A stretch of DNA of 64,000 nt from Erythrobacter sp. NAP1 (lineage in GTDB: Bacteria > Pseudomonadota > Alphaproteobacteria > Sphingomonadales > Sphingomonadaceae). Every line of letters starts with the position of its first letter. Positions within the stretch are counted from its first letter, which is position 1. The translations under genes were made by a program, and so were the position numbers. Under the pieces are notes generated by a model, which did no database searches, was not told the DNA's origin, and was given only the letters and a program-made list of their open reading frames with translations. The stretch lies in assembly GCF_000152865.1 (NCBI RefSeq), contig NZ_CH672390.1:2769468-2833467 (forward strand), read 5' to 3'. Positions 1 to 6,342 of this stretch are shown in pieces.

Positions 1-15
1 CTTGCTCAGAGCCTT

Positions 16-102
16 GCGGGTGTGGCGGAATGGTAGACGCCGGGGACTTAAAATCCCCTGATCCTATAGATCGTGTGGGTTCGAGTCCCACCACCCGCAC
101 CA
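16..102 (+). tRNA. tRNA-Leu(UAA), island integration target
   Basis: The cloverleaf is visible. The 7-bp acceptor stem GCGGGTG/CACCCGC, the anticodon stem GGGGA/TCCCC around loop CTTAAAA (anticodon TAA), a long variable arm typical of class II tRNAs, and the T arm GTGGG-TTCGAGT-CCCAC are followed by an encoded CCA. It reads UUA/UUG leucine codons. The 3' half from position 46 is repeated imperfectly at 13490-13544, so this gene is probably a hybrid: chromosomal 5' half and island-supplied 3' half that restored the tRNA after integration. The T stem differs from the distal copy (GTGGG here, GCGGG there) and the variable arm is 2 nt longer. Confidence 0.95.
46..63. repeat. Left attachment site core
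   Basis: 18-bp sequence in the anticodon-loop/variable-arm part of the tRNA, identical to 13490-13507. Similarity continues beyond the core through the T arm and CCA with a 2-nt length change, so the exact crossover point could be anywhere in the identical stretch. Confidence 0.85.
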
Positions 103-227
103 TGAAATCGTTAGACTTTTTGAAGAATTTCGGGTCATGGTGCTCCTGTAATGGATTGAGCCAGGCCCGAACTAGGCCCAATGGAGACCGACAAATCCCG
201 CTGGGATGCCGAAGTTTCCAAGAATAG

Positions 228-1346
228 ATGGCTAAATCCATTCCGCGGCAGGTAACAATTAGGGGTCGGCGCAGGATGGAAGACGGGGCGGCAGAGGGTG
301 AGCCAGTTGGAGAGGTGGTTGACCTTTTCTGCGGTGTCGGAGCCCTGAGCCATGGGCTCAAGCAGGCCGGTTTCGCCATCCGAGCCGGATACGACACTGA
401 CCGAAGGTGCAAGTTCGCGTTTGAGACAAACAACGATTCGACATTTCACGCTAGAGACGTCTCGAAACTCACCGCTAAAGAGGTGCGCGCCCACTTCTCA
501 GGGGACAAACCAAGCGTGCTCGCGGGCTGCGCGCCGTGCCAGCCATTCTCCACCTATAAGCAGCGGTACGATGAAGATCCCCAGTGGGGGCTTGTTGAGA
601 ATTTCGGCAGACTTGCCATTGAGGTCAGGCCGGACTTTGTCACGATGGAGAATGTTCCGGCACTGGAACGGTACAAGTCCGGCGCGGTGTTCAAGAGGTT
701 CGTCTCGATCCTGCGGGAAGGCGGTTATTCGGTAGATTGGACCATCGCCAAGTGCGAGGAGTTTGGCGTTCCTCAGCGTCGCCGTCGCCTTGTCCTTATC
801 GCGGCGAAAGACAGGCAGGCAGTCAAGCTCAATGCAGGGCGCACGGCCGCCGTATCGGTGCTGGATGCTATTGGGGAATTGCCGAAATTGGCGGCAGGCG
901 AATCACATGCCGATGACAGCCTGCATGTTGCCAGTTCGCTATCTGAGCTGAACCTCCGGAGGATCAGGGCATCAAAGCCTGGCGGAACATGGAGGGATTG
1001 GCCAATGGAACTGCGGGCAGCATGTCACCGGAAGCCGAGCGGCAAGACCTATCCGGGAGTATATGCGCGGATGACTTGGGATGACCCATCGCCGACGATG
1101 ACCACGCAATGCTACGGGTTCGGCAACGGACGATTTGGCCATCCCGACCAGGACAGAGCCATCTCGTTACGAGAGGCCGCGATCCTTCAGTCATTCCCGC
1201 CTGACTATCAATTCCTTCCTAAAGCTGAGAAGCCCTCGCTCAAGGAGGTCGGTCGCTGGATCGGTAACGCAGTGCCCGTCAAACTAGGCGAAGCCATCGG
1301 CCACGAGATCGTGCAGCTTCATTACGGAGATGCAGGCCGTGGCTGA
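228..1346 (+). CDS. DNA (cytosine-5-)-methyltransferase
   Basis: Transfers methyl groups from S-adenosylmethionine to C5 of cytosine in DNA. All C5-MTase landmarks are present: motif I DLFCGVG (about residues 32-38), catalytic PCQ with Cys104, ENV at 141-143, QRRRR at 183-187, a short target-recognition region, and the C-terminal GNAVP motif near 346-350. At 372 residues it is compact for the family. The chosen ATG has no clear Shine-Dalgarno; an in-frame ATG at 276 (residue 17) has a better purine-rich upstream and may be the real start. The 3' end overlaps the following ATPase gene, implying co-translation. The pairing suggests the modifying half of a restriction-like system; the target site cannot be read from sequence. 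Confidence 0.93.
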   Translation: MAKSIPRQVTIRGRRRMEDGAAEGEPVGEVVDLFCGVGALSHGLKQAGFAIRAGYDTDRRCKFAFETNNDSTFHARDVSKLTAKEVRAHFSGDKPSVLAGCAPCQPFSTYKQRYDEDPQWGLVENFGRLAIEVRPDFVTMENVPALERYKSGAVFKRFVSILREGGYSVDWTIAKCEEFGVPQRRRRLVLIAAKDRQAVKLNAGRTAAVSVLDAIGELPKLAAGESHADDSLHVASSLSELNLRRIRASKPGGTWRDWPMELRAACHRKPSGKTYPGVYARMTWDDPSPTMTTQCYGFGNGRFGHPDQDRAISLREAAILQSFPPDYQFLPKAEKPSLKEVGRWIGNAVPVKLGEAIGHEIVQLHYGDAGRG

Positions 1347-2991
1347 CGATGGGTTCAAATTTGAGATTTCGCTGAGTGTTCTAAATCACCTCGGCCGAAA
1401 CCTCTATCGCAACTTCATAACCGTTCTTGGCGAAGCGATCTCTAACTCATGGGACGCAGAAGCAAGGAACGTCTGGATTACGATCGATAAGGAAAACTCA
1501 TCGTTCACCATTAAAGACGATGGCATCGGAATGACCGCCGAGGACTTTCAGGGCAAATTTCTGAAGGTGGGTTACTCGAAGCGGAAGGACGGTACCTACA
1601 AGACCGAGGGAGAGCGGCCCTTCATTGGCGCGAAAGGCATTGGGAAACTCGCGCTCCTCTCCTGCGCTCAGAAGGTCTCAGTGTTCACAAAGACCGAGGG
1701 CAACGACTATGTCGGGGGCGTCATCGACAACAGCGGACTGGATGCTGCGATCAAGAGCGATATGACGCCGGATCAGTATCCGCTTGAGGGCCTCGACTTC
1801 TCATTGATCGAAGAACCGATGGAGGGGCACGAACATGGAACCATCATCCATTTCGCTGGCACCAAAGAGCATATTCGCAACTCAATTGCGCATCTTCGCA
1901 AACTGATAGCAATGACTTTCCGGTTCTCGGTGATCGACGAGGACTTCACGATCCATGTGAACGGAGATCCGGTCACGGTCGACGATTTGAAAGACCTGGC
2001 AGGGAATACAGAATTTTGCTGGGTCGTGAATAGCTACTCGGACGAGTTCATCGAGAGTTTCACCGGGAAAGCTGCGGAGCCTATCGCCCTTACTACAACA
2101 TTGAACGTGTCTGGCTTCCTCGCAACGGTTGTGTTGCCCCGGCACCTGAAGATCACAGGGACAGATGAGCGTGCCACAGTCGACCTGTTTGTGAACGGAA
2201 GGCTACGCGAAAAAAACATAATTCGGCATATTCCAACTCAGCGCATTTTGGAGAGTTACCTCTACGGCCAGTTGCACTTCGATGAGATGGATTCACCTGG
2301 CAACGATCCGTTCACCAGCAGCCGTGAGGGTATCGTCGAAGATGACGAAAACTTTCAGTCACTGTTGGATTACCTCAAGCAAACTGTCCTCCCGCACATC
2401 CTGGACGAGTGGGACAAACTGCGTCTCGAACGCGGCCGGGAGGGCGATGAGGACAACACCAAGAGGGCAACTAAGAAGCAGAGGACGATCAAGAGCCTCT
2501 ATTCGCAGGCCAAAGGCGATTACAAACCCGAGGACGGCGAGAACGCCGATAAAGTTGAAGGCTGGCTAAACGAGCTCGCGCCGGATGCTGAGTTCAACAT
2601 CTCCGCATATGTTGATTGTTTCCTGTCTGAAAACCTTGTCAGGAAATATATGACCAACGAGAAAGTTGAGCTCTCCGGCCCTTCAAAGACCGAAGTCAAA
2701 GATTGGCGTGATCGAGAAACGAAGCGAAAAGGCGAGGCCAACATCAGCTTCACTATCCGACGGGATAATGACGACTTGAGCTACCTCGGAATGGATCACA
2801 TGGCAAAGTCGATCGAAGGGAAGGGTGATCCAGGTCCAAATCCTTCACTCATAAAGGATGCAGTGAGTTACAAGCCAGTTAGGAATGCCGTCGGACATAC
2901 CGGCTTGCTAACCGACAACGCCAAAACTCACTTATCTATGACTTTTGAGAACATCAAAGGTCGCATCCGGACATTGCTTAAGGGGCCATAG
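1330..2991 (+). CDS. GHKL (Hsp90/MutL-type) ATPase with C-terminal HEPN-like motif
   Basis: 553 residues. The N-terminal Bergerat ATP-binding fold shows the N box (Glu35, Asn39, Asp42 in EAISNSWDA), the G1 box DDGIGM (63-68) and the G2 box GAKGIGK (100-106). A middle transducer-like region extends to about 360, then a highly charged linker (about 365-400), then a helical C-terminal region ending in RNAVGH at 518-523, which matches the RNxxxH catalytic motif of HEPN RNases. GHKL ATPases beside cytosine methyltransferases are known from MutL/MORC-like restriction systems (Iyer, Abhiman and Aravind, 2008). The HEPN reading is my inference from motif and position. It overlaps the methyltransferase by 17 bp. 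The ATG has GGAG directly abutting it, so GTG at 1339 is an alternative start. Confidence 0.85.
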   Translation: MQAVADDGFKFEISLSVLNHLGRNLYRNFITVLGEAISNSWDAEARNVWITIDKENSSFTIKDDGIGMTAEDFQGKFLKVGYSKRKDGTYKTEGERPFIGAKGIGKLALLSCAQKVSVFTKTEGNDYVGGVIDNSGLDAAIKSDMTPDQYPLEGLDFSLIEEPMEGHEHGTIIHFAGTKEHIRNSIAHLRKLIAMTFRFSVIDEDFTIHVNGDPVTVDDLKDLAGNTEFCWVVNSYSDEFIESFTGKAAEPIALTTTLNVSGFLATVVLPRHLKITGTDERATVDLFVNGRLREKNIIRHIPTQRILESYLYGQLHFDEMDSPGNDPFTSSREGIVEDDENFQSLLDYLKQTVLPHILDEWDKLRLERGREGDEDNTKRATKKQRTIKSLYSQAKGDYKPEDGENADKVEGWLNELAPDAEFNISAYVDCFLSENLVRKYMTNEKVELSGPSKTEVKDWRDRETKRKGEANISFTIRRDNDDLSYLGMDHMAKSIEGKGDPGPNPSLIKDAVSYKPVRNAVGHTGLLTDNAKTHLSMTFENIKGRIRTLLKGP

Positions 2992-3022
2992 CGCAATCAA
3001 GCTTGCAAGAACCCGACTGCTA

Positions 3023-3048
3023 TCGGCGGCGCCATTGAGCGCCGCCGA
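3023..3048. other. Strong hairpin between convergent genes
   Basis: Perfect 10-bp inverted repeat (TCGGCGGCGC / GCGCCGCCGA) with a 6-nt loop, midway between the stop of the GHKL ATPase and the stop of the convergent minus-strand gene. No T-run follows on either strand, so it is not a textbook intrinsic terminator, but its position suggests transcript-end formation or 3'-end protection. Confidence 0.6.
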
Positions 3049-3064
3049 CTTAGATGGTTCGACT

Positions 3065-3409
3065 CTACGCCGCTGCCTTCTGTTCTTCAGAAAACCGGGA
3101 GGCGCAGTTGACCGCGAGATCAACCAGGCTTCCATCAAGCCAGGCCTCAGGGTCGGAGCGCCAGTCGAACGGGTTGTGGCGCCACTCTGCAGGGTCAGTC
3201 CGGCTCACCAGTTCGGCCAGCGCGAAATCCTCGGCGTAGTGGAAGTTGGGGTTGGCCTGCCTGACCACGGAAACCGCCTTCGTTAGCTCGTCCAGTGCTT
3301 CTACCAAACCAGCCAAGGACGGTGCCACTGCGCGGACGAGGTCATCGGGACATTCCCGATCGCCAAGGATGCGCAACAGGCGCTCAGCGTTCTCTTCGTT
3401 GTCGTTCAC
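3065..3409 (-). CDS. Hypothetical protein, 114 aa
   Basis: Not recognised. A small acidic, soluble, mostly helical protein with no signal or membrane segment. The start is GTG, supported by a good AAGGAG ribosome-binding site six bases upstream. It is the last gene of the minus-strand phage-like block of the island, about 150 bp downstream of the preceding gene, and converges on the GHKL ATPase. The W-rich central part (EWRHNPFDWRSDPEAWLDG) looks like a conserved core. No function can be assigned; a small regulator or satellite-specific protein is possible. Confidence 0.6.
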   Translation of the reverse strand: MNDNEENAERLLRILGDRECPDDLVRAVAPSLAGLVEALDELTKAVSVVRQANPNFHYAEDFALAELVSRTDPAEWRHNPFDWRSDPEAWLDGSLVDLAVNCASRFSEEQKAAA

Positions 3410-3510
3410 GTCTTTTCTCCTTCTTCAAAACCCGATGAGTTCACGGGCCTGAGAAAAAGAAAGGATGCGAGAACCGATGTAGCCTATTATTTGGTGCGAA
3501 TTGAAGGATG

Positions 3511-3525
3511 GTCCCTGAGAGGGAC
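3511..3525. other. Short perfect hairpin
   Basis: GTCCCT-GAG-AGGGAC, a 6-bp perfect inverted repeat in the 153-bp gap between two minus-strand island genes. It lacks a U-tract. It could be a weak terminator for the upstream block or an operator for the downstream gene. Confidence 0.4.
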
Positions 3526-3562
3526 AGAGACTCAAATGAGGATTTACCCGGTTTTCACTGGG

Positions 3563-4072
3563 TCAGCCGGAGGATGCCTTCGCAAGCTCTATAGCCTGCA
3601 CCAGCGAAACGGGCGTACCGGCCTTCGCCTTCTCGACCTGAAGCTGCTTCGCGCGCTCGATGACCGCCCGCTCCGATGCCTGCCGAGCCAGACTCTCGTC
3701 CAGGGCCTTGCCGAGGCTCGGCGCTGCGGTCTCGATGCGCTCGGCCATGTCCAGGATGTCCGCGAGCGTCGAGCCGACGGCAGTGGCCTCCACCGCGCCC
3801 TCGGCGGCGGTGCGGGTCATGGCGCTGTCGGCATCCATCACGCGTGACACGATTGTCTCGCGGCGTCTCCGTGCGGCGTCTGCCAGCGCCCCGGCGAGCG
3901 GCTGGAGGTCCACCTCGCCGCCGTCGGCCTGATCGGTCGCCACCTCCTCCGCCGCCTTGGCGAGCAGGCCCCACGCCCTCTTCTCGGCGTTGGGCGCGTC
4001 GTCGTGCACCCGCAGGATCGCGTCCAGCAGGGGTTCGTCGCTCCGGCCCACGGTCTTCTCGAACAGGTTCAC
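3563..4072 (-). CDS. Hypothetical island protein, helical, 169 aa
   Basis: Not recognised. The GTG start was chosen because it follows the stop of the preceding gene by one base and has GGAGAAG upstream; longer versions run into low-complexity Arg/Ser translation typical of an out-of-frame read. The protein is Ala/Glu-rich and predicted helical (AEEVATDQADGG, then LARQASERAVIERAKQLQ), with no membrane segment. It is tightly coupled with the coiled-coil gene before it and lies in the TerS-like block, so a phage-type packaging or assembly-interference role is conceivable but unsupported by any motif. Confidence 0.6.
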   Translation of the reverse strand: MNLFEKTVGRSDEPLLDAILRVHDDAPNAEKRAWGLLAKAAEEVATDQADGGEVDLQPLAGALADAARRRRETIVSRVMDADSAMTRTAAEGAVEATAVGSTLADILDMAERIETAAPSLGKALDESLARQASERAVIERAKQLQVEKAKAGTPVSLVQAIELAKASSG

Positions 4073-4073
4073 G

Positions 4074-4580
4074 TCACTTCTCCTTCGGCTTGGTGTACAG
4101 GTCGCCCAGCGGGCGGAAGTTTCGCCGGCTGCCCGGCACCGCCGAGAGCCTGAGGCGCTCCGCGAGCGGACGGGCAGCGTGCCACACGGCCGCGACGATC
4201 GCGCCCGTGCGGGCGTGTCCGACGACCACCGGTCGGACGCCGTCGCCCTCTCCGGTCGCTCGTTCCAGCGTCGCAGCCTGGTTCGCGAGCGCCTCAAGCT
4301 CCTCGAAGGCGGCGCTCGCCTGTGTCAGCGCGCGGTCGAACTTCTTGGCCTGCTGGTGCTGTCTCGTGCCGACCTCGCGCAGCTCCTTGGATGCCGCTGC
4401 CATCGCCTTGGCCTCGGCGCGCTCCCGCGCCTCACGCTCTTGGCGCTGGCGCTCCTCGTCGGCGAGCCGGTCGAGCTCCGCGTCCAGGTCGTCCGCCTCG
4501 TCGCGCGCCATCTCCTCGACCAGTGCCTTCCGCGCCTTTGCGCGGTCCCTGAGCACGAGCTCCCTCGCTGCCTCGAACAT
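4074..4580 (-). CDS. Coiled-coil island protein, 168 aa
   Basis: Not recognised. The start is placed at an ATG preceded by AGGAGA at good spacing; an upstream GTG at 4751 that overlaps the previous stop gives an unconvincing extra 57 residues with no ribosome-binding site. Residues about 15-80 are a highly charged Glu/Arg/Ala coiled coil (LADEERQRQEREARERAEA), followed by a more globular C-terminus ending in RPLGDLYTKPKEK. Long coiled coils of this kind occur in phage scaffold and tail-assembly proteins, but nothing here is specific. About 170 bp of non-coding, less G+C-rich DNA precedes the start and could hold an internal promoter. Confidence 0.6.
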   Translation of the reverse strand: MFEAARELVLRDRAKARKALVEEMARDEADDLDAELDRLADEERQRQEREARERAEAKAMAAASKELREVGTRQHQQAKKFDRALTQASAAFEELEALANQAATLERATGEGDGVRPVVVGHARTGAIVAAVWHAARPLAERLRLSAVPGSRRNFRPLGDLYTKPKEK

Positions 4581-4747
4581 AGGTCCATCTCCTGCTTGCT
4601 GTCTGTGGTCCTCGCGCATCGTGCGTGCCTTTACTCCGAATACGGAACCATCGTTTCGGGCCTGACATTGGGTCCGGATTAAGGCGCCCCGCAGGGCGCT
4701 GTTATCGCTAGGCAAATTGGGCCGTTTCGGGCGAAGGGGATCCGCGG

Positions 4748-5395
4748 TCACTCGACGCGACGCGGGAAGGTGCCCCCGAACAGGTCCACCACGTTCGACG
4801 GGGCGTCCGGTCCGGACTCCCGCGGCGCCTCCGGCGGTGACGGCTCGGGTGGCTCATCGTCCACGGTGGGAACCGCCACAGGTGGCTCCTCGACCTCCGG
4901 CAGGTCGTCGTCCGGCCACGTGCAGTGCGGGCCGTCGCCGCCGACTGGCGTACGGGCGACCCGCTCCGCGATGTCGTCGAGGCCGTTCCGCAGACACCAG
5001 GTGGCGCAGCCGAGCCGGGCGGCGTCGTCGGCGAACGGTCGGCCCACGCAGTCCGCCACCGCCACGCCCCCGACGAGCATGGTCTCCGAGGTGAACACGG
5101 CGTGGACCTGTCCGGTCGTCTCGTTCCACAGCGTGGCGCCGAAGCGGTCCCAGTCGGGTGGCGACACGAAGGTCAGGAGCGTCTGTGCCTCGGCCGGGCT
5201 GACCACGCCGCGCGCGGCGTACAGCTCCGCCCCCTCCCGGTCGTCTTCGGCCATCGCGGCGCGCGAGGAGGCGAGCCTCGCCTCCTCGGTCAGGAAGGGC
5301 AGGTCGCGACCCGCCGGTGGCCGGACGTTGGCCTCGGCCTCGACCCCCTCCACGAGCGCGGTGCCGTCCTCGAACAGGACCACGAGCCTAGTCAC
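4748..5395 (-). CDS. Hypothetical island protein, 215 aa
   Basis: Not recognised. Acidic protein with an N-terminal beta-rich stretch (MTRLVVLFEDGTALVEGVEA), a central region with several Trp/Cys (CATWCLRNGLDDIAERV) and a Pro/Glu-rich flexible C-terminal tail ending in VVDLFGGTFPRRVE. The GTG start overlaps the stop of the upstream TerS-like gene by 8 bp, so the two are translationally coupled. The region is strongly G+C rich. Its place directly after a TerS-like gene points to a phage-derived function, which cannot be specified. Confidence 0.6.
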   Translation of the reverse strand: MTRLVVLFEDGTALVEGVEAEANVRPPAGRDLPFLTEEARLASSRAAMAEDDREGAELYAARGVVSPAEAQTLLTFVSPPDWDRFGATLWNETTGQVHAVFTSETMLVGGVAVADCVGRPFADDAARLGCATWCLRNGLDDIAERVARTPVGGDGPHCTWPDDDLPEVEEPPVAVPTVDDEPPEPSPPEAPRESGPDAPSNVVDLFGGTFPRRVE

Positions 5396-5930
5396 CCTCG
5401 ACCTCGGCGCGGAGCGCGTCTAGGTCGATCGGCGCGCCCCTCTCGACGCTCGTCGGCGGCGCGTGGACGTTGTTCTGCACGGCCACCAGAGGAGCGGTCC
5501 TGGCGTTGAGGTCGCGCATCCGCAGCGCCATCAGCTTCACGGCGATCCGCGGGTCCACGTTGGAGCAGTCGAAGCGGAACAGCGGCTCGAAGTCGTCGTC
5601 GAGCTCGGGCTCGCCGGTCTCGGAGTCCAGCGCGGGCACCCACCGGCCGGTGCCCATGTGGAGCGCGGTCTGGATGACGCGGCGGGTGAGCGTCTCCTCG
5701 AAGGCCTCGACCGCGTCGTCCCAGTGGGCGGCAAAGGCGGGGTCGCGGCCCCGGCGGTCGTAGAGCGAGCGCCTCGCCATCCCGCAGACGTTGGCGGCGT
5801 AGGTCACCTGGCCGAACTCCTCCAGCGCCGCGAGGAAGCGATCCTCCACGTCGGCGGGTATCACAGCGCGGGTGTGGTAGCGGCTCGGCGCGTCGGCGTC
5901 GGCCGGGGGTCTGATCTGCATGGCGCCCAT
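5388..5930 (-). CDS. Terminase-small-subunit-like HTH protein
   Basis: 180 residues. The start is the ATG preceded by AGGAGA with 6-nt spacing; an upstream extension of 60 residues is Arg-rich and lacks a binding site. The N-terminal third carries a helix-turn-helix of the type found in small terminase subunits (FLAALEEFGQVTYAANVCGM, then ARRSLYDRRGRDPAFAAHWDDA), followed by a conserved helical stretch (FEETLTRRVIQTALHMGTG). Small terminases bind pac/cos DNA and hand it to the large subunit, which is absent from this island. In phage-inducible islands a lone TerS redirects helper packaging; applying that here is inference. The alternative is a transcriptional regulator with a similar HTH. Confidence 0.6.
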   Translation of the reverse strand: MGAMQIRPPADADAPSRYHTRAVIPADVEDRFLAALEEFGQVTYAANVCGMARRSLYDRRGRDPAFAAHWDDAVEAFEETLTRRVIQTALHMGTGRWVPALDSETGEPELDDDFEPLFRFDCSNVDPRIAVKLMALRMRDLNARTAPLVAVQNNVHAPPTSVERGAPIDLDALRAEVEGD

Positions 5931-6342
5931 GCTGGCTCTCCTGATCGGCGCGGGGCCGGAGAATCCGGGCGGGTCCGTCGCGCGCTCGGGACGGATATGC
6001 CGCGCATTCCGCCGACGCCGCCGCCAGCGTTGCTCGTGGGGCGAGAGGCTTCCAGTGTACAAGGCTTGGCGCTTCAGCCACAGTTGAGTGACACCAAGTG
6101 ACGCAGTCATTTGACACCTAAGCCGCTGTAAGGATTAGCCTACTGATCGAGATTTTGTTGTCATTTGACGGTAGATAGAATTGTCGATGAGACAGTCCAC
6201 ATACTGAAACGCGCGCAGTCAGCGGCCCCGTGCCAGAACTGTGCGCGATTCCATGTGACACCTCTGAATCAGGTAATTTCGCAAGCAAATCAGCTGTTTG
6301 CCTGACATTTGACGCGTCACAGGGCTACGTGACGGTTCACGC
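5931..6342. other. Non-coding segment with iteron-like repeats, candidate replication origin
   Basis: This gap between primase and TerS-like genes contains no convincing gene. Seven same-direction copies of TGAC followed by A/G and C/G begin at 6089, 6099, 6112, 6166, 6256, 6310 and 6330. The best-conserved form is GTCATTTGAC at 6106-6115 and 6160-6169, with GACATTTGAC at 6304-6313 and CCATGTGACACC at 6251-6262. The segment is A+T richer than its flanks. Iterons next to a D5-type primase are the usual layout of satellite and phage P4-like origins. It may also include transcription signals for the TerS block. Confidence 0.5.

Noticed and set aside
4581..4751. N-terminal extension of the coiled-coil island protein from the GTG overlapping the previous stop
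   Set aside because: The extra 57 residues look non-coding and lack a binding site; the internal ATG has a good one.
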